NCBI GenBank assembly: GCA_934045905.1
Contig: OW203771.1
Span: forward strand, 1,922,001-1,986,000
Length of the DNA stretch: 64,000 nt
DNA from: Leuctra nigra
Taxonomy: Eukaryota; Arthropoda; Insecta; Plecoptera; Leuctridae
Direction: 5' to 3'
The first letter of the stretch is position 1. Every line of letters starts with the position of its first letter. Shown here in pieces: positions 1-10,739 of this stretch. The position numbers and the translations under genes were made by a program. The notes below the pieces were generated by a model that was not told the origin of the DNA, did no database searches, and saw only the letters and a list, made by a program, of their open reading frames with translations.

Positions 1-902
1 TGATCCAGTCGTCGTGAGAGTCGCTGGCTGCGTCCCGATGTCGGTGCAGACGTTCCACAGCGTGAGTCCGGAGGGAGGAAAATACAATTCAAGGAGATTT
101 AAATAGTCGTTTGAAAATCTTCAAACTCTTCTGAAAGTAGAGGCTCTTAAGTCCACGTAATTCAAGTCAGTTACTTGATGTATGATTCAGAAATCAATTA
201 AATAAATATTAGACAGATATATTTTACATTGTTGATATATTTCATACTATTTCTGTATACAAATAAGATATTTTATCCAGAAATTGCTAAAAATTTAAAA
301 TATTTCATGCAGTACGAAATAAGTACTTGCAACTTGATTTTCAGCCGTTTCTAATAAAAACAGGCGAAATTAGGCTGTTTTTACAGATAATCTCTTTATT
401 TAATCTCATAACACAACATTTGGAAACGGTTAAAATTATCAAAAAAATTTGATCTTTAAAATAAGTTCAAAATTTTTAATGTGTAGTTTATATTTCATAC
501 TGCAGATGATTTAAGTTAAGTTTTTACCTCCGTCCATGTTAGCTTATGGGAAATTTCAAAATTATTTTTCAAGATATATCTTAAAATATTCCCGTAACAT
601 ATGTTTTTGTTTCCGTATTTGCATTTGTTATTGTTTGGGGTGTATTTCAAGAAAATTTTAAGAATTTCTATTTAACAAGAATACAAACTAGCTAGTTTGT
701 ATTCTTGTTAAATAGAAATTCTAGAGTCCAAATAATCAATATGAATGTTGTTTTATTCTTCTCTAAATCTCTCCACTTCTTCTGTCCACAGATTACAAAG
801 CTGACATATACCTACTACATGTCCATGATGACAATCATTATGAAGAACACATTGGAGAGTTTCGAAGTCGACAGTTTAAACGATAATAGAGAAGTGACAT
901 GA
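1..902 (+). CDS. Odorant receptor gene A, 3' end only (exons 6-7)
   Basis: This is the tail of an insect odorant receptor (7tm_6 family) whose 5' part lies left of the window. Exon 6 runs from the window edge to 61 and encodes the TM7 entry (DPVVVRVAGC...QTFHS). A donor GTGAGT follows. Exon 7 is 792-902, after a CTGTCCACAG acceptor, and begins ITKLTYTYYMSMM. The junction is phase 0, as in the five paralogues downstream. The last exon encodes 36 residues, longer than the 21-25 of the B, C, D and F paralogues, and ends with TGA at 900-902. The intron (62-791) holds a perfect 62-bp palindrome just before the acceptor. Whether the missing 5' part is intact cannot be judged. Confidence 0.85.
661..722. 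repeat. Perfect 62-bp palindrome without spacer
   Basis: Two 31-base arms, 661-691 and 692-722, are exact reverse complements and meet at CTAG|CTAG with no loop. It lies 70 bases upstream of the last exon of gene A. It could be a foldback element or an assembly or cloning artefact. Confidence 0.9.
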
Positions 903-1465
903 TTTTTATTGCGTTTTATTTGTAAATAGCAATACAGATAATAGAGACACACGTCTATCCCCCGAGATGGAACATTTTCATTCATAAAATCAATTACAAA
1001 TGCAATTGAATATTTTAGGGCGAAGAACGGCATGAAACTAGAAGCAGAACTGTGATGTCAATTCCAGACTTCGATAATTCGATATTCCAGACTTCGCCAG
1101 AGTGGATACTTGACTCTGGCGCTGCAAGCTTAAAATTATAGAACTGAATTGTCGAGCCTGGTGGGTGATAAATTTACATTCCGAGCTATCCAAGATTTAT
1201 TTATCTATAAAATAGATAATATATGAAATAGATCATTCACGAAAATGTATCTGACAATTAAAGATGTTTTTAATGTTGTCTAGCGTAACAATAGTGTCGC
1301 GTTTGTGCCCATTTCTCCAAGAATATACAGAAATGACAGGCTTTCTGATTATGCCAAAACAACGGCGACACATGAATGTCACATGTAAACTATGAATAAA
1401 CAAAATCCATACTATTACATTCTTTCCATTCAAATGGTGTATATAAAGTATATCCTTGGTAGAAA

Positions 1466-1788
1466 GACGCCAATCAAAACATCATGAAACATTCAGACAA
1501 TCCTCGCACGTACACTTGGCACAACTAAAATTGATCGTTCAAGAAATCTGATCGACTGAAAAATGTTAGATCGCACCATCAGAAGTGAATAAGTGAGTCC
1601 AAGCGATCTCCTTAAGTGTCTCACTCTAGTAGGTGACCTCACATTTCAATGATAATAACTACTAACTAGCATTGATTGGTATTGAACGTGACCATTAGTC
1701 AGTCAAATTTGTTCACCGATCAATTTTTGTTGTGCCGAGTGTACGCCACTCTGGCGAGTAAGAAGGCTTTCAGCTGCACAAGAATGTC
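1466..1788 (+). pseudogene. Orphan 5' block of a lost receptor gene
   Basis: The sequences 1466-1510 (GACGCCaatc...CAATCCTCGCACG) and 1744-1788 (CGCCACTCTGGCGAG...CAGCTGCACAAGAATG) match, in order, the block that lies directly upstream of exon 1 in genes B to F. They are separated by an inverted-repeat insertion. The ATG reached at the end is followed by unrelated sequence, not by MWLNSP. No other exon of a receptor gene is found before gene B. I infer that a further array member once started here and lost its body. Confidence 0.6.
1511..1743. mobile_element. MITE-like element with 27-bp TIRs
   Basis: The left end TACACTTGGCACAACTAAAA (1511 on) is matched in inverted orientation by 1717-1743 with only two mismatches across about 27 bases. 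It interrupts the orphan upstream block after CGCACG. TA at both ends suggests a Tc1/mariner-type TA target duplication. It has no coding capacity. Confidence 0.75.
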
Positions 1789-2301
1789 CTTTATTCTTGT
1801 CTTTCATTATTACAACATTTGTTTCCCAAATTATTGACACTTCATAGGGCAAAAAGCTTCCTTTTTATCACATCACCTGAAGATAAATGAGTTTTCATCG
1901 ATGTAGTACATTATGTACGGGCACACATTTGACAGTCTTATATTACCACTATTACGGTCTTTGTTATTACATACAATTGCAGGTCTGTCGTCGTATTTTA
2001 GTAAAACAAGTGACTATTTTGCATAGCTAGTATTCAAGATTCTCCGCAAGTATCCTACAGAAGTGTCAATCTTCTGAATTCTACAAACCGACGCCGTCAA
2101 CAAGGGTTATGTATCATGCATACTATGAATAAAGAACCAATCGATAATTTATTATTCTCTTCAAAATAATAATCGATGGGGATGTTTCCTAGAAATGTCA
2201 CAGACATGAATCAGCTTTAAAATAAAATGGCAATACTATTCTATAATTTTCCATTATTTTCTCTAAACTCGATTTATTTTCAAGAATACTACGTAGTATA
2301 G

Positions 2302-2385
2302 ACGCCTCTCGAAACATCATGTAAACTTCCCACAATCCTCGCACGACGCCACTCAAGGAGTGCAAAGTCTGTCAGCTGCACGAGA
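2302..2385 (+). promoter_or_regulatory. Conserved upstream block of receptor gene B
   Basis: The block GACGCC..CTCGAAACATCATG.. CACAATCCTCGCACGACGCC.. CAGCTGCACGAGA directly precedes the start codon. Equivalent blocks stand before genes C (about 21304-21388), D (about 36393-36524), E (about 46111-46201) and F (about 58000-58086). It contains a CAGCTG E-box-like hexamer 16 to 11 bases before the ATG (absent from C, altered in F). It is likely 5' UTR plus proximal promoter. No TATA box position can be fixed. Confidence 0.6.
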
Positions 2386-2869
2386 ATGTGGCTCAACTCT
2401 CCAGCAGTGGCTCAGCGCTGGACCAAGATGTTGAATTATCTGAAGCAGATGAACAGTGTGGAGGAGGGGGAGAGCTGCTTCGACTTGAACGAGAAGATAT
2501 TACAAACTGTGGGTGAGTCAAAAGCGAGAGGTGACAGTGCAGGTCAGACAGAGAGAGAAACACTTCGTAAAGTATCATGTTCTCTTATACACACATTTGA
2601 AATAGAAGTTTGTTTTTGAGCGAACTGTTGGACACATTTAAAGATTATCTCCTGTGTTTTGTAGTACGAAATTTAAATGTAATCATCTGATTAGGTACTT
2701 AAATTTAAAAGGAAATATTGTAATATTTTTTTTAACTCCTTTATTGATTAACCAGAAAATAATACATACATAAATTCCACAAAGCTATTATACAAGAAGC
2801 TCATCTGTGGAGAAAATTCCAAAAAATAAAAACAGTTTGAAACCTGCGGGATTTGGCTCAGAGGGTAGA

Positions 2870-3800
2870 ACACAAAGAATCAGCAATATTATAATTTGTT
2901 TATTACAGAGAAAATAAATGTTCATTGATGTGAAAAGAGCAATCAAAAATTATGAAACAATATTACGTTCGATACGTCGGCAGTAGTGATGATGTCGTCT
3001 GGTTTGTTTACTTCCGCGTAAACAAGTGGATGGCGTTGACTCTTGTGTAGTGTGTCCCGTGAACTCCAGTCCACCAGCAGAATGAAATGACTGGATATGT
3101 CACCTCCTTCAGCTGCGATGCGATGATGTTGTCTAATAACCCCTTGGTTACCAGGACGTCCAGCAGTCCGTGCACAAGGAGTGACCTCCTCGAGCAGTTG
3201 GATCAAGTTGGCTCAGGCTGATGACGTTCGTGGCTGCAGACTCGTCGGTTTCTCCCGGAGTTGCAATTCACTAACTTTTATACTTTAACATTTACTGACT
3301 TTAATGTTGAAACTGTTCAGTTGATCACTTGTAACTTGAAATTGTCTTAATGCGATATTATTTGCCTCAGCATTAGGCTTGAAGTTTTGAATTTACTGGG
3401 TTGACGTTTATACAAAAATGTTATTTTAATGTTTACCTTCGATCACATCGGCACTGTCTCGCTGAAATTATACTATGTTACGTGCACAAGGCTTCACGGT
3501 TCGCGAGGCAGGTCTCACTGCTCTGAGAAAACTCCGACTGATGAAGTTTGGCTGGTAGCTTGACGTTTTATACCCTCTCACCTCGGTTTACCGCCAAAGA
3601 AAATGATTGGTTGGTTTCGTACACGTGGTAGCTATTTTTAGGCATTCTGTCATTTCTAAAGCCCGCGAAACGACTTTCTTTCTGCACGTAGGCCCATGCT
3701 TTTCTTGGAATCACTGAAAACTAGTCTGGCTGACTGGTTTTGTAGCGTTATCACAATGACTGGTTCACTTGTTATTACGTGGTGACATCACAATTTAGGT
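2870..3800 (-). other. Possible minus-strand transcription unit or LTR remnant
   Basis: Read on the minus strand, a TATAAA near 3574 is followed about 33 bases later by TCAGTC, a good arthropod initiator at the canonical distance. A splice-donor-like GAAGGTAAAC lies near 3430. An open frame of 87 codons spans 2943-3206, and AATAAA lies near 2905. The open frame matches no family I recognise. TGTGATGTCACCACG near 3790 (minus strand) would suit an LTR start, so a solo or decayed LTR retrotransposon is the main alternative. It sits antisense in intron 1 of gene B. Confidence 0.3.
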
Positions 3801-5316
3801 AAGGTCACATACTTTTTATATGGATTCACTCACTTTCTTGATATAATTGCACATTGTTAAACTTATTTGATTGCTCGTTATATTTTTGTCTATATTTTGA
3901 TTGCTGTTGAATTTTAAGATTGTAAGTTTACATAATGATTCTAATTAATTACTTTGTGTTCAGTTAACCTTGACTCTAAGAATGCCATGCTACAAGCTTG
4001 TTCATTCTTTAAACCTATTTCAAGCAAACATTATTATTTTTAAAGTTAATTTTCTAACCTAGATAGGCCAACTTGTTACAAGTTACATTAATTGATCGCA
4101 TTCACGGAGTTCCAAACAAATCTACAAGAAAAAAGGAAAATACACACATTATAGTAATACAAGTAACAGTTCTTATAAAAAATAAAAAATAGCAATCATT
4201 TAATCAGGTTTCAATTTAGAAGTTGGTGGAATGCTTTCAATATAACAAATATACCAAAATACACTCTCATAATTACATCATACAAAATATTAAAACTAAG
4301 ATAGACGATCTTAATGTTTGTTGTTGAAAATCTTAATGTTCCCATCTACTCCGTTCAAACAGATCTTGATCTGATCTTGACTACTTGTAAAGATCAGATC
4401 ACCTAGCCCGAGTTGTCAAGCAGGGTTTTTAGTAAAATGCATGTCGTTTTTTTTTTAATTATCAATATTATAGGATCACGTTACTATATCATCATGTTTC
4501 TTTTTAAATCCAACAAATCCCATGATTTTTTAAATTTAAAATAAAAAAACGACAATTACCCTGGAGTGAAATTTGCAAGGACGCATTCTGTATATGGATC
4601 ATACTTTCATGCGCTGTATTTTATAAACTAAACTTGCCGTAGAGTCCAGAGTTCAATCAATGCACATGAATATTATATTAGGCGGTTCAACCTGGAATTC
4701 GTGATTTCACGGAAAGTTTCATCCATGAAAAATTAATTCGTACGTTAGGTTCAGAACTCTCCATAGATTTTTAAAATTTTAACCAAATAAAGTGTTTGGC
4801 TGAAACCTTTCAATTTTTTTTTTTTAATTATCCGGAAAAATTCGGTTGCAGTCGGTTCCAGTCTTTTAAGCACTTCGTCCATAACCGCAAAAAAAATGTA
4901 GATGGCAACACAACCCCATGTTCCATGGTAACACTTTGTACTAGATCAGTCTGTTTCAGTGCCCCCAGCAGGACGATTGTATAACTTTCTTAGCCGAGAT
5001 AATGGATCGTTATCTATACCAATTGATGAAAGTAAACTATTTATATTTATTTATTTATTTATTTATTTATTGTCAGTTATCACAGAGTATAATACTTGTA
5101 TGAACATTGTCAATTTTATAAAGTGAAATAAACATAATATTATAATAGAATAGTATTACAAATACAACCATAAGTACATTTATAATTAAGTTACAAGAGT
5201 GATAGGAAGCAGAGCTGCATCAATTATTAAGAGTAGTGTACAAAAACGGTTGTTTCGTACTTGTCCTGGAATCAAATAAAATCATAGTTAAAAACAAGTG
5301 AAAAAACAGGTTAAAA

Positions 5317-6591
5317 TTAATAGGGAGTCCTTCTATTAGATAAGAACTCATCGATCGAGTAGAATGAGTTGTCTAGTAGAAAAGTTTTAACTTTCGACTT
5401 GAAGTGAGTGTCGTCCTTGATGTCTTTGATCTTCCCTGGGAGTGCATTGTACAGCCTCCTGCCATTCTGCAAAACGCCGACAGACGAAATTCTGAGTCGG
5501 CAGAATTCGTGCCGCAGTTCAGAGGCTTGTCTTGTGCGATGGGGAAGGAGCTCGCCGTCGGAGAAGAGATGCAGATTGTTCCTTGTGAAGACGCACATCG
5601 CCAGAATGTAAAGGGAGGGGAGCGGTAGGATGTTAAATACTTTGAATCTTGGCCGGCACGATTGCCGCTGAGGGTGAAGCTGGATTTCCGAGTGTTGGTG
5701 GTAGGGCATACAGCGAATAATTCTTTTCTGGGCTTTGAAAACTCTGCTACTATCAGTAGATAACCCCCAGAAAATAATGCCATACGACAGGAGAGACTGC
5801 GCCTGAGCAAAGTAGACAGTCTTCAAGGTATTGAGGTTGCATTGACGGGACAGGGACTTAATTGCGAATCTGACTCTAGCAAGTTTACACACCAGACTAC
5901 AAATGTGCGCCTTCCAATTAAGATTATGATCGATCAGAACACCCAAGAATTTAGTATGTGTTACTGTGTTAAATGTTTCGAGGTTGACACTACCACGAGG
6001 GGAGAAAGCCATGACGTTTGTCTTCTCTTCGTTGAGCTTCAATTTGTTGGGGCAGAACCAGTTGGCTAGGTCCTTGATGGTTGATGTTAACTCCTTGTCG
6101 AGATCAGTAGAATTAGACATCTCAACTATGGCGCTAGTGTCGTCCGCGTACTGGATAGTGCTACGGATAGGGCATATCGTAGTGATGCTTGGTGCTAGGT
6201 CATTGACCAGTATAGAAAACAGGAGTGGTCCAAGGATAGAACCCTGCGGTACCCCACAGGTCATAGTTTGCCAGCACGATATCCCAAATTCACCTAGCTT
6301 AACACGCTGATAACGGTTGGACAAGTATGATTCAAACCAAGCCCCAGTAACTCCCGACACGCCATAGTGCTTCATCTTTTGCAGGAGTAGTCCATGGTCC
6401 AAAGTATCGAACGCTTTAGACATATCGCAGAAGATAGCTCCAACTTTATTCTTCTTCTCCAGGGCAGCTGTTATCTTATTTACTAGTTGAAATATAGCCG
6501 ACGACGTGCTGAATCCTGCTCTGAAGCCATGTTGGTCCTTGGATAGAGAACCGTGTTGGTCCAGATGATCAGATAGATGCCGATGCCCATT
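5317..6591 (-). pseudogene. LINE ORF2, reverse transcriptase part
   Basis: The frame is open from about 6591 to a stop at 5317. RT blocks are visible in order: QHGFRAGFSTSSA, the catalytic SKAFDTLDH, GVPQGSILGPLLFSILVND, and the YADD box (QYADDTSAIV). They are followed by the thumb-like region with FLGVLIDHNLNW. The N-terminal RT region that normally lies before QHGFR is absent, and the frame differs from that of the endonuclease upstream. This indicates a frame-breaking internal deletion near 6590. The product would reverse-transcribe the element's RNA at its target site. Confidence 0.88.
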
Positions 6592-7558
6592 TCACAAGAT
6601 GACTCAACCTTCTCTTCCGTTCACAGGCTTCTTTAATTGCAGGCGTGACCCAACCCTTCGTTCTAGCTCCATGGTTCTTGCTCGACTTGAGCTTCTTGGG
6701 GAAGTGTTTCTCGAAGAGAAGAATGAAATTACGAAGAAATGAGTCGAATTTATTATCAACAGTTCCTTCTTGGAAGACATTCGTCCAGTCCGCAGTCCCC
6801 AAATCGGCAATGAAGTCTTGGATCGCTTCGTCATGGAAACGCCTCTTCATACTAGTCACTTGAGGAGGATTTTGAGCGATGTGCATTGTATCATTGACGA
6901 TGGTGAAGGAAGCCAGTTGTCCCATGTGGTCGGATAGACAAGGATCAATGTTTTTGAGGAAGTCAACTGACTCAGAATTTGAAACAATAACATCCAGGGT
7001 AGACTGGTAACTACCATGGACCCTTGTCGCACCAAAATCTAAAATTCGGCAGTCATAGGCCTCAAGAACGTTCTCAATCAAATACCTCATCTCTGGCCGT
7101 TGAAGATTAAAGTTCCAGTCCCCACATAGCAGTAGACGCTTACCTGGGCTGCAGGCTTTGTCCAAGGCACTGTCCAACATAGCGAGGAAACAGTTTACAT
7201 TCCCGGAGTCCGGGGGTCGGTAAATCGCAATAATGAGAACAGGTGTTTCATCTAAAATTTTGATAGCGCAGGCTTCGAAGACACCTTCAACACACACAAT
7301 GTCATATACCTCAAAAGAGAGATGAGCTTCACTCCGCACGTAAATGCCAACCCCTCCTCCTCTCTTCACATCTCTTGAGTAGTGGGAAGCCAAAATAAAA
7401 TCATTGATAACAATAGAATCTTCTTGACCGCGGCCTAGCCAAGTCTCAGTCAAACAGAGAATGTCAACCTTAGTAGTCAAAGAGTCAACAAATAATTCCA
7501 GCTCTTCAGTTTTGTTTTCCAGACTGCGAATATTTAAGTGGAAAAGATTAATTACGTT
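6569..7558 (-). pseudogene. LINE ORF2, endonuclease part
   Basis: This is an exonuclease-endonuclease-phosphatase fold segment. It shows HLNIRSLENK, the catalytic LTETWL, GGGVGIYVRSE, LLLCGDWNFN and SDHMGQLASF in the expected order. The open frame reaches back to about 7558, where it overlaps the end of ORF1 by a few bases in another frame, so the two may be coupled by reinitiation. It ends at a stop at 6569, where the deletion joins it out of frame to the RT part. It would nick target DNA for target-primed reverse transcription. Confidence 0.85.
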
Positions 7559-8613
7559 ACTGAGGAAGGCTTCGCACGCTGTTGAAAAAATTTTTTGATA
7601 GCGACGCCCGCAGGCCAGAATTCAGGATCACTAAGCGTTTTGAGCAGCGTCGAACACAGTCCTACTTTAAAGGAGCTGTAGTCTCCCCTGGCGTTTAGCT
7701 TTTCACATGTTATGGATTCTGAAGCAGACGTGTCACACTTCAAATCCGTCAATTTGCTTTTAATGTACGATAAGATGTCGTCATTCTTGACGTTCTTGTC
7801 CAGTCGCCACACATGAAGAAAATTCATTCTCAGCGCCACCGTAAGACTGTTTGATCCCTCCGAAGACGAAGCTGTACCCAAAGTGAATGGTTGCCGACGT
7901 CTTCTCTTGGTCCTGACTTCTTTGAATTCATCATCCACTTCCGCCACCGGAACATCAATTGGGTCAAACAAGGATGTTATTGTTGATGTTGGTGAGGTAG
8001 TAGCTTGACCCCGATCAGCTGTTTCCTTATCAGTTCTCATTCCACAGGCCGCCTCATACTTGTTGACCCGGTCTGCGACTTTAGGAGAGAGTGGTAGGGG
8101 TGGAAGGGGTGGAAGGGGTAGATGGTAGCCTCCCCCCTTACTCGCCTCGGGTGACTTGGTAGACACTACCGCCTTGCTAGCTCGTGCTGCCACTGCCTGC
8201 CTGTAGCTGTTTGACGTACTATTAAGGTAAACAGCGGGCAACGCCCCCTTCAAACTTTCAACATTGAATTTTGTAGTTAAATAGTCAATCTTATCCTTCA
8301 ATAGACCATTAATTACGCCTTGTGCGTCCAGTCTCTTGTCCTTCTCATCAATTATTGCTTTAAGAAGCACAGAAGTAATAAGATCATCATCACCAACCTG
8401 GTCAGGAGATTGCTTCTTCTCGGCGATTACTAGGCCCACGGAGTCGCACAACTCTATTAGAGCAACTATTGCACAATTTAACCTTTCAGACAGCTCTTCC
8501 TTCTTTCCCTCCTTGCTGAGGCCTGCCTTTTCAAGTACTTTCTGAAGATCTTTCACTTTGAAATCGTCGATTTTTTGGAGCAGTTTTTTCCCGTGACTGG
8601 CCTCGTCGGCCAT
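7552..8613 (-). CDS. LINE ORF1 protein with SAP-like N-terminus
   Basis: The protein has 353 residues and starts MADEASHGKK. Residues about 20-46 (KDLQKVLEKAGLSKEGKKEE) resemble a SAP DNA-binding helix-extended-helix motif. The middle is rich in Pro, Ser and Thr, with a PLPPLPPLPLSP run. The C-terminal half (from FLHVWRLDKNVKNDDILSYI) resembles an RRM-like or esterase-free ORF1 domain of LINEs. The open frame is unbroken. Its role would be RNA binding and particle formation for the element. Assignment rests on its position before the endonuclease. Confidence 0.7.
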   Translation of the reverse strand: MADEASHGKKLLQKIDDFKVKDLQKVLEKAGLSKEGKKEELSERLNCAIVALIELCDSVGLVIAEKKQSPDQVGDDDLITSVLLKAIIDEKDKRLDAQGVINGLLKDKIDYLTTKFNVESLKGALPAVYLNSTSNSYRQAVAARASKAVVSTKSPEASKGGGYHLPLPPLPPLPLSPKVADRVNKYEAACGMRTDKETADRGQATTSPTSTITSLFDPIDVPVAEVDDEFKEVRTKRRRRQPFTLGTASSSEGSNSLTVALRMNFLHVWRLDKNVKNDDILSYIKSKLTDLKCDTSASESITCEKLNARGDYSSFKVGLCSTLLKTLSDPEFWPAGVAIKKFFQQRAKPSSVT

Positions 8614-9813
8614 CTTGGTATTAAGTAGTTAAAAGTGAACCATTTGAACCATTTGAATAACCATTGTTAACCATTTGAATTGTGCAAAAGCTACGAGAAT
8701 ATGAAATATAATCACATTATTTATCTCAGGAAGTCGACTTTAAGCACTTTGAATTGCTTTGCCTTCTGATAGGCTAAATTACTTTCATCAATTGGTATCG
8801 ATAACGATCCATTATCTCGGCTAAGAAGTTATACAATCGCAATGCTGGACAAGTGACTTTATTGCCAAATTGAATTTACAATTTATACAATTAATTCTGT
8901 TTAGTGAAAAATCACTTCTAAAGTACAATAGGGAATACTTCTACCGTGTTTGTTTGGCAAATACAAACTTATTTCATATAGTTAAAGCACATATAAAAAC
9001 TGAAATGATTAGTTACTTTCCATGTCCAATGCAAATCAAACTGGCCGCTTCTGCTGTGAACTGCAGTCCCCAACCCTGCATAACATCAACAAAAACAACC
9101 CGGTCGATCAACCCCGGAAGCCATCTAGACTCCCCCTCTCAATGTCATCACAAATCCCGTTATGACCCAGTGACCCACTTCTCAGGTCAAAACATCAACA
9201 CAGCTGGTTGTTATCATCAGAACAGCTGGGCTCGAATATCGATTTTCTTCCGTGATGAAAACAGCTGATCGTCGAATCGATTTTCTTCTCTCGTCCTCGA
9301 TCGAATGGGAATGAAACTTTAGTATCTTCTTGAACTTCTTGAGCCAATTGAAACTGTGTCATTTAGGTGTGTACAGAAGAATTCTTCACCTTTATTCCTT
9401 GAAATGGTCCGTGTATAAGTTTAATTTTCCTACTTAGTCCATTACCGTTTCAGTTTCTTCATTAGGTACTTCCTTCATCTTGAAAGTCTTCACTGGAGAT
9501 TCTTACATCAACGGACACATAATCTTTATCTTTTCTTCGTACTCAATTTCGTCGAACATTTCGTCACTGCAAAAAGTGCATCATTAAGTCAGAACATTTC
9601 TTCTTCATTTCCATTATTTACCTATAGGACAGTTTGTTCAATACTCTGCTAAATGTTTAACAATTGATTAGAACTGTATTGCTGTGGCAACAAGCAATGT
9701 GATTCCTTAATTTTAGCAGTATTGAAACAGTGTCCTCGATCACACGGCCGTTCCAAACTTCCCAAGTTTGCCGAAGTTCCGAATCGCCGTGTCAAAAACT
9801 CCTGTGTGAACTA

Positions 9814-10609
9814 CTAGGAAAACGCTCTGAGTAACGCGTTGATGGGCGAGCACGGATACGCGGAACACCTCGAACCGAAATTATGTCTATCGAAAATATC
9901 ATTAAAAGCCAATAAATCTTGAATTTCGTCAGACTTGAATAAAAATCTCTAAATATTCCTAAAATGTTAGTATCAACCCTTATGATTGAACTGTTCCTCG
10001 TTAATATTCAAAAATCACAGGATCTCTTAAAAAAAATATACCTGGAACCACTCAAATTATATGATATTAGTGTGTACACAATATCAGATCAATCTGTTGA
10101 ACGGTCATTATTAGTTTCATTTCGTTTGAAACTTTCTGCTCTAACTTCCTTGCCTTGAACTGAAGATTCGAAGTCGCCGTGAATTTGACAGCCAACACGC
10201 AAAATGTCACTAAAATTACAAAACCTTTTGAAAATAACTACAGATTTGACTGAAAATTGGCAAAAATACCTTAAATGTTGGTACCAATGACCATGCAAAG
10301 TTTTTAGTTGATCGGTCAATCGGTTCTAGTTTAAATTTCAAAAATCACAGGAAAAATGGTTTCAAATTTGAACCAATGGGTGGATTTGGCTGAAATTTAT
10401 TATGATTGGGTACAATGTTGGTTGCAATGTCTTTGCTAAATTTCAAATTGATCAAACCAACCAATCGAAAGATAATTTTTTTTAAATTTGAACCAATCAG
10501 GGGATTTCAAAAAAATTAGGGTCTGCAACAATCAGAAATGTTACGTACTTGTGTGCAAAATTTCAGCTCGATCGAAGAAAAACTCTGACCTGTATATCGT
10601 CAGTAACAG

Positions 10610-10652
<43 letters not shown>

Positions 10653-10703
10653 AGAGGTCCGTGCCAAAAGAGCCAAAAGGAGACGCTCGCTTCGCTCGCT
10701 CAA
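9814..10703 (-). mobile_element. Helitron-like element, copy 1 (890 bp)
   Basis: Seen on +, it begins CTAGGAAAACGC (3' terminus) and ends GCTTCGCTCGCTCAA (5' terminus). It is flanked by A on the left and T on the right, with no target duplication. The sub-terminal AACGCGTT hairpin region is present. It has no coding capacity and contains a 40-base poly-A run near 10610-10650. It lies in intron 1 of gene B. Confidence 0.75.
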
Positions 10704-10739
10704 TTAGTGCAGGTTCAAGTGTAGAAAAAATGCTTTCCG

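Larger units (their letters stand above)
903..2385. other. Spacer between receptor genes A and B
   Basis: No coding exon is supported here. The stretch holds the putative 3' flank of gene A, a degenerate copy of the array's shared upstream block (1466-1510 and 1744-1788) split by an inverted-repeat element, and the proper upstream block of gene B (2302-2385). A small hairpin with GCCAGAGT/ACTCTGGC arms lies near 1095-1122. Confidence 0.6.
5035..8780 (-). mobile_element. Defective non-LTR retrotransposon (LINE)
   Basis: The element is antisense to the receptor genes inside intron 1 of gene B. From its 5' end it has ORF1 (7552-8613), an apurinic-type endonuclease segment (6569-7558) and a reverse transcriptase segment (5317-6591). 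Its 3' end is an (AAAT)n-type tail, seen on + as (TTTA)n at 5041-5070. The domain order and tail suit a CR1- or Jockey-like clade. The endonuclease-RT linker and the first RT blocks are missing, so it is not autonomous. Confidence 0.88.
4970..8842. repeat. Inverted-repeat arms flanking the LINE
   Basis: About 60 bases at 4974-5034 recur as the reverse complement at 8781-8837, with few changes (shared core TCTTAGCCGAGATAATGGAT). The LINE occupies the interval between them. The simplest reading is a foldback or TIR element into which the LINE inserted. Confidence 0.75.

Noticed and set aside
5373..5810. Second minus-strand frame inside the LINE RT region
   Set aside because: It is an overlapping frame of the RT sequence with no RT motif.
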